Shown here in pieces: positions 25,701 through 34,319 of a stretch of 57,382 bases of DNA. The translations under genes and the position numbers were made by a program. The stretch is taken from NCBI RefSeq assembly GCF_003047295.1, contig NZ_PZYZ01000013.1, forward strand, positions 1 through 57,382, given 5' to 3'. Origin of the DNA: Nocardioides sediminis. GTDB taxonomy: Bacteria > Actinomycetota > Actinomycetes > Propionibacteriales > Nocardioidaceae. Below the pieces are notes generated by a model. That model saw nothing but the letters and a program-made list of their open reading frames with translations, did no database searches and was not told the origin of the DNA. Within the stretch, counting starts at the first letter, position 1, and each line of letters opens with the position of its first letter.

Positions 25701-25711
25701 GGTCGGTGCTC
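25687..25711. terminator. Terminator hairpin between convergent genes
   Basis: ACCGACC-TTGA-GGTCGGT forms a perfect seven-base stem at 25690-25707, extended by GAG/CTC with a single bulge. The MFS stop codon falls in it. The UGSC-family gene ends at 25730 on the other strand. Confidence 0.65.
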
Positions 25712-25729
25712 GGCGCCCGGTCGAGCCGG

Positions 25730-27445
25730 TCAGTCCAGGAACTGTGCCGCGACCGCCACACGGGGTCCGTGCTCGTGGTTGTTGACCAGGAACCGCGACT
25801 GGTTCCGCTGCGGGTCGCCCGCAAGGACGATTCCGACCTGGTCCGGGTAGCTGAGCGTGGGCACCATCCGGTCCCGATCGGTGGACTCGCCGTACGCCGC
25901 AGGCGCGGTGCCGTCGGCGACCATCTCGTCGAGCTTGAAGCCGTCGGTGCCGACCTGCCAGGGGTACTCCTCCCACAGGCGCGCGCTGACCTTCGAGCGC
26001 TCGGCGAGCTCGCGCCGCACGTCGTCCTTGCTCAGGCCGTTCGCCGCGAGCACCTCGGCGATGGCGGGGCTCATGACGAGCAGCGGCCACCACTCGTGGA
26101 ACATCACGCCGAGGTAGGACCAGTGCCCGGTGGTGCCGGCGATGTGCTCGCCGATGAGCTGGAGGTGGTTCTCCGGGGTGTGGCCGCCGGAGTAGATCGG
26201 CAACGTCGAACCCATCATGCTCTGCACCGCGACCACGGTCTCGTCCACGCCGTAGCCCATCTCCTCGCGCATCGTCTTCCACCCGATCGCGTGCGTAGCC
26301 TCGTCGTTCTCAGCAAGCGCCACGTTGAAGCCGGCGCCGATGCAGCCCTTGTCGGTCGCGCCAGCCGGGGGGATCCGCAGGCCGGCGAGGTTGATGAAGC
26401 ACAGCTTCATGAAACGGCCGATGGTCGAGTTCGCCCGGTTGCCCATCTTCAGGGCGCCCTGGCCGTCGTTGAGACCGAGCTCGCGGACCTTAGGTCCGCT
26501 GACGATGACCTGCGGCTCCCAACCCGGCGTCGCACCGGCGTCCTCAAGCCGGAAGAAGGGATCAGCGACCGCGGCGACGGCAGCGATGAGCAGCGGCATG
26601 TACTCGGGGCGACACCCGGCCATCACGCCGTTCACGGCGACGCTCCACACCGTGACCTCGCGACCCTCGGGCAGGAGGACGCCGACCACGTGGTCGGCCG
26701 GCAGCGGCGTGTGCTCCAGCATCTGCTCGCACAGCTCCCGGGTCGGCGGGATGACCGGCAGGCCGTCCGTCCAGCCCTTGTCGTGGAAGTGCTCCTGGAC
26801 CTCGGCGAGCGACCCGCTGAAGACCGGCGACCCCGCGGCGAACTCCTCCGGGAGGGCGGCGTCGTGCTGATCGCTGATGATGCCGGCGCCGATCAGCTGA
26901 GCCTCGACCAGCGGGCTGATGACCTCGCGCGACTTGGCGCGCAGGGTCTGCTCGTCGTCGGAGGTCGGGACGCCGGGGTAGTGGGCGACGCGGGGCTGTG
27001 CCAGGCCCTGGGCGCGGGCGACCGCCACCGCCTGACGACCGAAGCCCTCGGAGATCAGGCCGACGGCCGGGATGCCGACCCGCTCGGAGACCACGCAGGC
27101 GCGCAGCACGGCGGGCGTGCAGCTGCCGCACGCGCCAACCCCGATGATCGCGGCGTCGGCGCCGAGCTCGCGGAGCCGGTCCGGCAGCTCCTTGACGACC
27201 CGACGCTCGTCGGCGCCGTGGATGTTCTCGAAGTTCTCGTGTCCGATGAACTCGACGCCCGGGTACCTCGACGTCAGGTAGGCCTGGATCTCCTCCATCA
27301 TCTTGTCGCCGCTGAAGAGCAGGTCCCACACGAGCGCGACCTTGCGCCCGTTGAGGTTCTCGAGACCGGCGTTCTCGTCGAGCGTCTCGGCCGTGAGGCG
27401 ACCGAGCGGCGAGACCACGTCGTGGGTGACATCGAGCATCGTCAT
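25730..27445 (-). CDS. UGSC-family protein (Cys form), two-domain
   Basis: A 571-residue protein. Residues ~25-215 match the UGSC family, known partly as selenoproteins with a U-G-S-C motif; here it is C106-G-S-C109 (GVGACGSCTPAVLR), with codon TGC at the Sec position, so it is a cysteine homologue. Residues ~220-571 form a second domain I do not recognise, starting HDKGWTDGLPVIPPT and containing GCIGAGFN and MMGSTLPIYSGGH. The family's reaction is not established; a redox or thiol role is inferred from the CxxC and the TrxR-like gene upstream. The ATG at 27445 fits the GAAGGA site better than the two alternatives. Last gene of the ABC operon. Confidence 0.75.
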   Translation of the reverse strand: MTMLDVTHDVVSPLGRLTAETLDENAGLENLNGRKVALVWDLLFSGDKMMEEIQAYLTSRYPGVEFIGHENFENIHGADERRVVKELPDRLRELGADAAIIGVGACGSCTPAVLRACVVSERVGIPAVGLISEGFGRQAVAVARAQGLAQPRVAHYPGVPTSDDEQTLRAKSREVISPLVEAQLIGAGIISDQHDAALPEEFAAGSPVFSGSLAEVQEHFHDKGWTDGLPVIPPTRELCEQMLEHTPLPADHVVGVLLPEGREVTVWSVAVNGVMAGCRPEYMPLLIAAVAAVADPFFRLEDAGATPGWEPQVIVSGPKVRELGLNDGQGALKMGNRANSTIGRFMKLCFINLAGLRIPPAGATDKGCIGAGFNVALAENDEATHAIGWKTMREEMGYGVDETVVAVQSMMGSTLPIYSGGHTPENHLQLIGEHIAGTTGHWSYLGVMFHEWWPLLVMSPAIAEVLAANGLSKDDVRRELAERSKVSARLWEEYPWQVGTDGFKLDEMVADGTAPAAYGESTDRDRMVPTLSYPDQVGIVLAGDPQRNQSRFLVNNHEHGPRVAVAAQFLD

Positions 27446-27524
27446 GAACATCTTCCTTCGTGAGGTGTCAATCCGCCGGGGCGGAGCTGGGGTCGGAGGT
27501 GGGAGTAGGGCTAGGGGCAGGAGG

Positions 27525-28370
27525 TCAGGAGCTGGAGGTCAGGAGATCGGCAACGGCCTCGGCGTCGCGGAACGCGCCCGCGACTCCGTCGGCGCGACCT
27601 GCCCGGACGTCGCCGATGGCGAACAGTCCGCCGCGGCTGGTCATCAGCCGGTCGTCGACGACGACACCGCCGTCGGGAGCGAGGTCGACCAGGCCAGCGA
27701 CCAGCTCGGAGCGCGGCCGCGTCTCGGCGCTGACGAACACGCCGTCCACCGGCACGTCCCGCACGGCGCCGTCCGGCGCGGTGATCCGGAGACCGGCGAC
27801 GGCATCGTCCTCGGTCAGCAGCTCCAGAGCGGGCGCCTGCTCCGGTCCGAGCAAGTGGACCGTGCTCGCGTACGCCGACAGGGTGCGCGCGTCGGACGCG
27901 GCGTACGGGCCGCCGCCGACCACCGCCACCGTGCGGCCGCCGAACATCGGGCCGTCGCAGCCTGCGCAGTAGGACACGCCGCGGCCGAGCTGGTCGGCGG
28001 CGCCGTCGAAGGGCGCGGCACCGTGCTCGCCACCGGTCGCCAGCACCACCTCGGCCGCCTCGAGGTCACCGGCCTCGCCCGTCACCGTCCAGCCGCGATC
28101 GGTCGGCACCAGCGCCGTCACCTCGTCGAACTCGACCGCCACGCCGAGGCCCATGGCCATCTCGAGGAGGTCGGTGCCGAGGTCGGGACCGGCGACGTCC
28201 GCGCCGTCGGGGCCGGTGACCAGACCGAGCGACAGCAGCTCGCCGCCGGGCGCGAAGCGGTCGTAGACGGTGACGTCCCGCTGCGGTGCGAGCAGGACCG
28301 CGAGCCGCAGGCCCGCCGGTCCTCCGCCGATGACCGCCGTACGGGGCCTGGTCGGGTCAGACACTGACAT
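27525..28370 (-). CDS. Thioredoxin-reductase-like FAD/NAD(P) oxidoreductase, short
   Basis: A 281-residue flavoprotein of the thioredoxin reductase family. FAD motif TAVIGGGPAGLRLAVLL at the start, redox pair C135-A-G-C138 (GVSYCAGCDG), second Rossmann motif VAVVGGGPYAASDA, and FAIGDVRAG near the end. It is about 30-40 residues shorter than normal TrxB and sequence-divergent. The ATG has GAAGGAG upstream and overlaps the flavoprotein gene by 14 bases. Its position between the KstD-like gene and the UGSC-family gene suggests it reduces the UGSC protein's disulfide; this is inference. Confidence 0.82.
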   Translation of the reverse strand: MSVSDPTRPRTAVIGGGPAGLRLAVLLAPQRDVTVYDRFAPGGELLSLGLVTGPDGADVAGPDLGTDLLEMAMGLGVAVEFDEVTALVPTDRGWTVTGEAGDLEAAEVVLATGGEHGAAPFDGAADQLGRGVSYCAGCDGPMFGGRTVAVVGGGPYAASDARTLSAYASTVHLLGPEQAPALELLTEDDAVAGLRITAPDGAVRDVPVDGVFVSAETRPRSELVAGLVDLAPDGGVVVDDRLMTSRGGLFAIGDVRAGRADGVAGAFRDAEAVADLLTSSS

Positions 28371-29982
28371 GCACGTGCTCCTTCGTCATCGCGGCAGCCC
28401 GGCCCGCGAGGCGGCCGAAGACCACCGCGGGGCCGAGCGTGCCTCCGGCGCCGCCGTACACCATGCCGGTGGGTCCGGCCATGGCATTGCCTGCGGCGTA
28501 GAGCCCCGGGATAGGGTCACCGTCGACGTCGACCACCTGGCCGGCGACCGTGGTGCGGGGCCCGCCCTTGGTCCCGAGGCACGAGCTGATGACCTCGACC
28601 GCGTAGAACGGTCCGTGCTCGATCGGCCCGAGGGTCGAGTCACGACCGGGCGGCACTGCGCGGTCGCCGCACCACCAGTCGTAGGCGCTCTCGCCGCGGC
28701 CGAAGTCGAGGTCACGACCCTCCGCGACGAGGTCGTTCCATCGCGCGACGGTCGACGCGAGCGCCTCGGACGGCAGACCGACAACGTCGGCCAGCCCGGC
28801 CAGCGAGTCGGCACGAGCAATCCAGTCGGGGATCGAGCCCGGACCCGACCCGAACCCGCCGTACCGCCTCACGAACTCGTCGTCGAACACCAGCCAGCAG
28901 GGCTGGTTCGCGTAGTCGAGCGACACCGGATGCAACTCGTGCAGGGCGCTGCCGAGGGCGTTGTAGTTGACGGCCTCGTTCGTGAAGCGCCGCCCGGCCG
29001 TGTTCACCATGACGCTGCGTGGCAGCGTCCGCTCCCTCAGCAAGAGCGCAACGTTGTTGCCTCCGTCAACGCGCTCACCGGGCAGCCGCACCACCGGTAC
29101 CCACCACGCCTCGCGCATGTTGCCGAGCGCCGCGCCCACCCGCATCGCCATCCGCAGGCCGTCCCCCGTGTTGCTCGGCACGCCGGGCGGCATGGACATC
29201 GGTCCGCGCAGGAAGTCACGCGTCAGGTCCGGGTCGTGCTCGAAACCACCGGTCGCGATGACGACTGCATCCGCCCGGACGACCTCCCGTCCGAGCGGGC
29301 TGTCCACCTCGACGCCGCACACCGTGCCGTGGTCGACGACGAGACGGATCGCGCGGGCTTCGGTCCGCGGCTCGATGCCGCGTTCCAGACAGGCGGTCAG
29401 CAGGCCTGCCACGAGCGCCCGACCTCCGCCCTCGATCGAGCGTTCCTCCCGCTCTCGTTGCACATCGGGCTCAAGCACACCGGTTCCGCCGCCGAGCGGG
29501 CTCTCGCGGTTGCGCAGCCGGCGCGGGGGCCCCGCGATGCGCTCGCTCCACGGACCGACCCGCTCGAGCGAGAACAGCTCAGGCTCGCACGAGCGACCAC
29601 CCCCGGGCTTCCCTCCGGGGTGCTCCGGGTGATAGTCCGGATAGCCGTCGACCAGGTGGACGTCGAGAGGCGTGTGGGCTGCGATCCAGTCGAGGGTCTC
29701 GTCGACGTGATCGACGAAGGCCTCGGCGATCTCGGGCAGGATCATGCCGTTGGAGAGGGACCTCAGGTACGAGAGCGCGTCGTCGCGCGAGTCGTCGACA
29801 CCCCCGGCACGAGCCAAGGAGTTGTCCGGCAACCACATCACGCCCCCGGACAGTGCGGTCGTGCCGCCGACCTTCGCGCTCTTCTCGAGGACGATCACCT
29901 CCGCACCCTCGTCGTACGCCGACAGCGCGGCGACGAGCCCCGCCGCCCCGGTGCCGAGCACGACCACCCGCGCGTTCGTCAC
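28357..29982 (-). CDS. KstD-like FAD-dependent dehydrogenase (3-oxosteroid 1-dehydrogenase family)
   Basis: A 541-residue flavoprotein. FAD motif VVVLGTGAAGLVAALSAYDE, KVGGTTALSGGVMWLP, and the C-terminal GPFYAVEVISSCLGTKGG and PIPGLYAAGNAMAG blocks are those of ketosteroid-delta1-dehydrogenases and relatives, including the active-site Tyr in PFYAV. Such enzymes dehydrogenate a ring next to a keto group. The GTG at 29982 overlaps the permease stop (GTGA); the open frame reaching 30501 upstream is only antisense/permease DNA. A second family member is at 55168. The substrate need not be a steroid. Confidence 0.83.
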   Translation of the reverse strand: MTNARVVVLGTGAAGLVAALSAYDEGAEVIVLEKSAKVGGTTALSGGVMWLPDNSLARAGGVDDSRDDALSYLRSLSNGMILPEIAEAFVDHVDETLDWIAAHTPLDVHLVDGYPDYHPEHPGGKPGGGRSCEPELFSLERVGPWSERIAGPPRRLRNRESPLGGGTGVLEPDVQREREERSIEGGGRALVAGLLTACLERGIEPRTEARAIRLVVDHGTVCGVEVDSPLGREVVRADAVVIATGGFEHDPDLTRDFLRGPMSMPPGVPSNTGDGLRMAMRVGAALGNMREAWWVPVVRLPGERVDGGNNVALLLRERTLPRSVMVNTAGRRFTNEAVNYNALGSALHELHPVSLDYANQPCWLVFDDEFVRRYGGFGSGPGSIPDWIARADSLAGLADVVGLPSEALASTVARWNDLVAEGRDLDFGRGESAYDWWCGDRAVPPGRDSTLGPIEHGPFYAVEVISSCLGTKGGPRTTVAGQVVDVDGDPIPGLYAAGNAMAGPTGMVYGGAGGTLGPAVVFGRLAGRAAAMTKEHVHVSV

Positions 29983-30836
29983 TTCGCCCACCAGTGGAGA
30001 AGGCGCGCCCGGATGAGATCGGCCGCCACCACGATGACCACACCGAGGACGGACAGCACGATGACCACGGCGTAGGTGAGCGTGGCATTGGCCGTCGTCG
30101 AGGCCGTCGAGAGCAGCTTGCCCATTCCCTGGACGCCGGTGAGGATCTCGGCCGTCACGACCGTGATCACCGCGAAGGTCACCGCGAGCGGCAGGCTCGC
30201 CAGGGTCCACGCAAGCACGTAGGGGAAGCGGATCGTGCGCACGATCTGGAGCTGGCTCGCGCCGAGGAGACGGGCGTTCTGCACCAGCTCGGGCTTCACG
30301 CTTCGACCGCCTTCGTAGGCGTTGAAGAAGGCCACGAAGAAGACCACGAGCACGGAGATCGTGATCGTCGCCGTCGCCGATGGTCCGACGAGGATGACGA
30401 CGATGGGGATCAAGGCGACGCGCGGCGTGGCGTTCGCCGCGATCAGGAACGGTCGGAAGATGTCGCTCAGCATCTCGAAGTTGCTGAGCACCAGGGCACA
30501 CAGTGCCCCGAGGGCCATGCCGATCACGGTGCCGACCAGGGATGCCCAGATCGTCGGCCAGGCGTAGTCCCAGATCTGGAACGTGCCGTCAGAGCCGGTG
30601 AACATGGCCTGCATCTGCTCGAAGACTCGCGACGGCGAGCTGACGAAGAACGGGTCGAAGACCTTGCTCGTCTCTTGCAGCGCCTCGATCTTGGGCAGGA
30701 ACTCCCACGCCGCCAGTAGCACTGCGACGACGAGCAGCCTCATCAGGTTGATGACCAACCTGCGGTTGCGACGTCGCCTCGAACGCGTCGGCTCGACGAC
30801 GCCGACGACCGGCCGAGCGTCAGTCGCGACGCTCAT
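29979..30836 (-). CDS. ABC transporter permease (SsuC/TauC family)
   Basis: A 285-residue inner-membrane permease with about six hydrophobic helices. The cytoplasmic EAA loop (ARLLGASQLQIVRTIRFPYV) contacts the ATPase. The family imports sulfonates, nitrate, pyrimidines, aromatic acids and similar small anions. The ATG at 30836 overlaps the ATPase stop (ATGA). The gene lies between the ATPase and a KstD-like dehydrogenase, so the imported compound is probably the enzyme's substrate or its precursor. Confidence 0.87.
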   Translation of the reverse strand: MSVATDARPVVGVVEPTRSRRRRNRRLVINLMRLLVVAVLLAAWEFLPKIEALQETSKVFDPFFVSSPSRVFEQMQAMFTGSDGTFQIWDYAWPTIWASLVGTVIGMALGALCALVLSNFEMLSDIFRPFLIAANATPRVALIPIVVILVGPSATATITISVLVVFFVAFFNAYEGGRSVKPELVQNARLLGASQLQIVRTIRFPYVLAWTLASLPLAVTFAVITVVTAEILTGVQGMGKLLSTASTTANATLTYAVVIVLSVLGVVIVVAADLIRARLLHWWAK

Positions 30837-31672
30837 CGGACCGACCTCCCGCCGGCGCCGCGACGAATCTGTTCCGAGAGCCGCTCCCACGTGGTGCCGT
30901 AGAGCTCGAGGAAGTCGCTGTGCTCGCGCAGCTCCATCATGTTGCGTTCACGTCCGAACGGAATGTCGTACTCCGCCACGATCGTCGTCGGCCTGGCGCT
31001 CAGCACCAGCACCTTGTCCGAGAGCGAGATCGCCTCGCCGAGGTCGTGGGTGATGAGCACGACCGTCACCCCCGACTCCTTCACGATCCGGAAGATGTCT
31101 TGGTGGATCCCGATCCTGGTCGGCTCATCGAGCGCCGAGAACGGCTCGTCGAGCAACAGCATGCGCGGATTGGGTGCGACCGCGGTGAGGAAGGCTGCCC
31201 GACGCCTCATCCCGCCGGACAGCTGGTATGGATACTTGCGCTCCCACCCCTGCAGCCCGGCGAGCTCGATGAGGTGCTGGACCCGCTCCTTCCGCTCCGC
31301 CCTGTCGGCGCGGCTGCCCCGCCGATACCGGAAGTGGAGGCCGATGTTGTCCTGGACCGTGAGCCACGGCAGCAGCGTGTCCTTCTGGAACATCATCGTC
31401 AGCGGATGGCGCGGCGGAGAACCCCGATCCGGTTCCCAGGTGAGGGTGCCCTCCCCGGGCTCCTCCAGCCCGGAGATCAGGGACAGGAGCGTGGACTTGC
31501 CGCACCCGCTCGGCCCCACGACGCCCACGATGGAGCCCACTGGGACATCCGCGGTGAGGCCGTCGATGATGGGAGTCGTCGCCTCGTAGGCGAACCGGAC
31601 CCCGTGCATGGACACCAGCGCGGGCGCGGCGCCCACGTTCACTGACTCCTGCAGTGCTGCGGACTCGAGCAT
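30833..31672 (-). CDS. ABC transporter ATP-binding protein (SsuB/TauB family)
   Basis: A 279-residue ATPase: Walker A GPSGCGKSTLLS, Q-loop MFQKDTLLPWLTV, signature QLSGGMRRRAAF, Walker B MLLLDEPFSALDE and the switch His in ITHDLGEA. The signature has Met for the usual Gln/Ser. The ATG at 31672 is preceded by GGAG. It follows the binding-protein gene by 23 bases and overlaps the permease start. Confidence 0.9.
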   Translation of the reverse strand: MLESAALQESVNVGAAPALVSMHGVRFAYEATTPIIDGLTADVPVGSIVGVVGPSGCGKSTLLSLISGLEEPGEGTLTWEPDRGSPPRHPLTMMFQKDTLLPWLTVQDNIGLHFRYRRGSRADRAERKERVQHLIELAGLQGWERKYPYQLSGGMRRRAAFLTAVAPNPRMLLLDEPFSALDEPTRIGIHQDIFRIVKESGVTVVLITHDLGEAISLSDKVLVLSARPTTIVAEYDIPFGRERNMMELREHSDFLELYGTTWERLSEQIRRGAGGRSVR

Positions 31673-31695
31673 GTCATCTCCGGATCGTGGAGCGG

Positions 31696-32742
31696 TCAGG
31701 ACTGAGCGGCCTCGTCGAAGTACGACATGTCGACTCGACTGTCGTAGGACCACAGCTCGTCGCCGGGCTCGATGGCCGGGTTGCCGATCTGGTAGTAGAC
31801 GAGCGTCTTCTCCCAGTCCTCGTCGAGGATGCGACCATCGTTGGGGAAGAAGAACGGCACCTCCGCCTCTACGTTGGCGGCGAGCGCGTCGACTTCGTTG
31901 GCGGCGAAATCCGAGTGCTTGACCAGCTCGGTGGCCACCTCCTCGGGCGTGGCCGTCTCGAGGTAGTCCTGGACCTTGGCCAGTGCCCGCATCAGCTTGA
32001 CCGTCGCATCCTTCTTCTCCTCGAGACCGTCCTTCATGCCCCAGAGGCCGACACCGGTCGTTCCCTGCACACTGTCGGGCGGGATCTGGGCCTCATCTCG
32101 GGCGTCGACGATGAGGTGGAGACCCTCCGAGAGACCCGGAGTGAGGATGCCGAGGCTGCTGCTGGCACAGTCCGACTGGCCCGACAACACGGATGCCACG
32201 ACATCGGTGGGCGTCGTGAACTCCACGATCTCGTAGTCGGCGCCGGTCGCCTTCTTGTAGGACGCGGCCGACGAGTAGGCGCTCGAGCCACGCGGGTGGG
32301 TCGACACGCGCTCGCACTGCGACAGGTCGTCGATGCCGTCGCCAGCGGCCACGAACCCGGTCGCCCACCCGGCCTGCACGCCGAAGACGAGCGCTGTGTC
32401 CTTCCCTTCGCTGACGGGGGCCAGCGCGGAGCCTGAGCCGAACTCGGCCATGTCCGCTCGCCCGGCCACGACCGCACTCACCACGTTCGCTTCCAAGGAC
32501 TGGACCTTGAGGTCGAGTCCCTCCTCTTCGGCGTATCCGAGGACCTCAGCGAGGTAGGGCACCAGCTGGTTGGCGGAGGCACCGCCCGTGGCGATGAAGA
32601 GCGAGTCGCTCCCCTCCTCACCACCGTCGGCCGTCGCGCCGGAGTCGGCGCAGCCCGCGAGTAGGGCCGCACCGAGCGCCATGGTGGCGGTGACCGCGGC
32701 GACGCGGCGTCGGTGCGCTGCAACCGTGACAGACAACTTCAT
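31696..32742 (-). CDS. ABC transporter substrate-binding lipoprotein (NMT1/SsuA-like)
   Basis: A 348-residue binding protein with a lipoprotein signal peptide: positively charged start, hydrophobic core and lipobox LLAGC with C31 as lipidation site. The body shows the NMT1/THI5/SsuA pattern (VVSAVVAGRADMAEFG, VVASVLSGQSDCASSS). It is the first gene after a strong promoter at 32784-32812 and begins the six-gene SBP-ATPase-permease-flavoprotein-TrxR-UGSC transcript. Ligand class cannot be told from sequence. Confidence 0.87.
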   Translation of the reverse strand: MKLSVTVAAHRRRVAAVTATMALGAALLAGCADSGATADGGEEGSDSLFIATGGASANQLVPYLAEVLGYAEEEGLDLKVQSLEANVVSAVVAGRADMAEFGSGSALAPVSEGKDTALVFGVQAGWATGFVAAGDGIDDLSQCERVSTHPRGSSAYSSAASYKKATGADYEIVEFTTPTDVVASVLSGQSDCASSSLGILTPGLSEGLHLIVDARDEAQIPPDSVQGTTGVGLWGMKDGLEEKKDATVKLMRALAKVQDYLETATPEEVATELVKHSDFAANEVDALAANVEAEVPFFFPNDGRILDEDWEKTLVYYQIGNPAIEPGDELWSYDSRVDMSYFDEAAQS

Positions 32743-32783
32743 CAGAACTTCCTTCCAGCGACGGTCCGAGATGTGACCTATGC

Positions 32784-32812
32784 AACATAGTGATGATGAT
32801 CATCATTGGCAA
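32784..32812 (-). promoter_or_regulatory. Promoter with embedded palindromic operator
   Basis: On the minus strand TTGCCA (32812-32807) and TATGTT (32789-32784) form -35 and -10 boxes with an ideal 17-base spacer. The spacer contains the perfect 14-base palindrome ATGATGATCATCAT (32793-32806), placed to let a repressor block the polymerase. It drives the ABC/UGSC operon independently of the P450-ferredoxin genes upstream. Confidence 0.7.
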
Positions 32813-32854
32813 GCATGTGTTGGGGCACAATGGACCGATCGCCCGGCTCGATGG

Positions 32855-33055
32855 TCAGGAACGCAGCAGGATCGCCTGCGCGGGACACATGTCCTCCGCC
32901 TCGGCCACGTGCTCGAGCTGCTCGTCGGAGAGATCAGTGGCGACGACGCGCGCCGGGGGCCGTGCGCCTTCGAGCGCGAAGACCGTCGGCGCGACCTGCA
33001 CGCAGAAGCCCATCGCCTCGCACCGACCGGCGTCGACCTCCGCCCGCGGCGACAT
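32855..33055 (-). CDS. Small [3Fe-4S]-type ferredoxin
   Basis: A 66-residue ferredoxin with C12-X5-C18 and a final C57-P, the three-cysteine pattern of P450-associated [3Fe-4S] ferredoxins. It would pass electrons to the P450 encoded immediately upstream, whose TGA stop shares one base with this ATG (TGATG). No reductase is adjacent; the ferredoxin reductase at 23221 is a candidate partner. Confidence 0.85.
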   Translation of the reverse strand: MSPRAEVDAGRCEAMGFCVQVAPTVFALEGARPPARVVATDLSDEQLEHVAEAEDMCPAQAILLRS

Positions 33056-34293
33056 CAGAGGCTCCGGAGCACGACGGGCAACGACGCGTAGGCGTCGTAG
33101 AACGTCGAGTCGTCCGGGATCGGGGGGTGATGCGGATCGAGCTCCATGCCGGCCGCGAGCAGCCGCCGGATGATGATGAGCATCGTTCCGTCGGTGACGT
33201 CTTCCCCGCTGGCAATTCCGGTCACGAGCGGTCGCCCGAGACACGCGTGCATCCCTCCGCCGAAGGCCAGGCCCCAGGGGCTCGCACCCTCCACCTCCCG
33301 GTGTGGATTGAACGACAAGGCGTCGTCGCCGAAGAGCGACCGGTCGACGTTCGCCGCTCGGTAGAGCAGGCCGACGCGCTCACCCTCCGCGATCTGCCGA
33401 CCGCTGGCCAGGACCACGTCCTCGGTCGCGCGACGGATTCGAACGGGTGATGCGACGAACAGGCGGAGCGACTCGTACAACGCTCGACGGAGGAACTCGG
33501 GGTCTTGCTCGGCCCGCGCCCGGTCCTCGGGGTGGTCGGCGAACCAGGAGAAGAGGTTGAGGACGAAGAGCTGCGTCGCCTGCGACGTGGTCTGCATGGA
33601 GCCGACGAGCAGCGCCGTGGTCTCCCGCAGGGGCAGCTCGTCATCCCAGTCCTCCTGCCAGTGCAGGTACAGCAGCGTGATCAGGTCCTTCGGCAGCTCC
33701 TCGCGGGCGATGCCTCCCGCACGGAAGTCCTCCACGAGCGCGCGGCGACGCGCGGCCGGCTTCCGGAACAGATCACGTTCGAACTCCGCTCGGGCGGCCA
33801 GCCCTTCGTCGATGATCCGGTCCTGGTCAGCGGTGGCCCATTCCACCGTCATGCCGGCCCCGAACTTGTCGACGTAGCTCGCGAGGCGGTTCGCGGGCTC
33901 CCCGAGCTCGACGTCGTCGAGGCCCGCGATCTTCGCCACCATGCGGCACAGCATCTGGCGCAAGAGAGGGACCAGGTCTACGCGCACGACGCCGGCCCCG
34001 GCCTCGAGCCGCAGGTCGGCGATGGCCGCGTCGACCATGGGCTCGAGGTGGTCGGCCTTATAGGCCGCGAGCGCCGTCTTGCTGAAGAGGTGGGCCTCCA
34101 TCCGCCGCCGCTCGAGGTGCTCGGGCCCATCGAGGATGAGCAGGCTGTTGGTCAGGAAGTGGGGGGCGCTCATGTCGAACGCCCCCTGCACGAAGCTGCG
34201 TGACCTCAGCACCTCGTTGATCTCGGCATAGTCGGTGAGCTGCTGCAAGCCCGCGACGTACGGGACATCGACACGCTCGATGGCGAACTGCAC
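33055..34293 (-). CDS. Cytochrome P450 with atypical I-helix
   Basis: A 412-residue soluble P450. The heme-ligand motif is FGGGMHACLG with Cys near residue 351; the ExxR pair is YESLR. The I-helix reads LLVGSMQTTSQ, so the acidic residue before the conserved Thr is Gln. I chose GTG at 34293 because AAGGAG precedes it by six bases; an ATG at 34320 overlaps the SDR stop and would add nine residues. It is coupled to the ferredoxin downstream. Hydroxylation of the pathway substrate is the expected role, but the Gln may alter oxygen activation. Confidence 0.88.
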   Translation of the reverse strand: MQFAIERVDVPYVAGLQQLTDYAEINEVLRSRSFVQGAFDMSAPHFLTNSLLILDGPEHLERRRMEAHLFSKTALAAYKADHLEPMVDAAIADLRLEAGAGVVRVDLVPLLRQMLCRMVAKIAGLDDVELGEPANRLASYVDKFGAGMTVEWATADQDRIIDEGLAARAEFERDLFRKPAARRRALVEDFRAGGIAREELPKDLITLLYLHWQEDWDDELPLRETTALLVGSMQTTSQATQLFVLNLFSWFADHPEDRARAEQDPEFLRRALYESLRLFVASPVRIRRATEDVVLASGRQIAEGERVGLLYRAANVDRSLFGDDALSFNPHREVEGASPWGLAFGGGMHACLGRPLVTGIASGEDVTDGTMLIIIRRLLAAGMELDPHHPPIPDDSTFYDAYASLPVVLRSL

Positions 34294-34319
34294 GGTTCTC
34301 TCCTTGTGTGTGTGGGACA

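Noticed and set aside
25730..27445. A selenoprotein with in-frame TGA
   Set aside because: The codon at the Sec position (27130-27128) is TGC, so cysteine is encoded and no Sec insertion is needed.
29983..30501. N-terminal extension of the KstD-like flavoprotein
   Set aside because: The frame is open, but the sequence lies over the permease gene and has no flavoprotein similarity; the GTG at 29982 overlaps the permease stop and directly precedes the FAD motif.
32855..33244. A 129-residue ferredoxin
   Set aside because: The upstream 63 residues are antisense-like reading inside the P450 gene; the ATG at 33055 overlaps the P450 stop and begins a normal-length ferredoxin.
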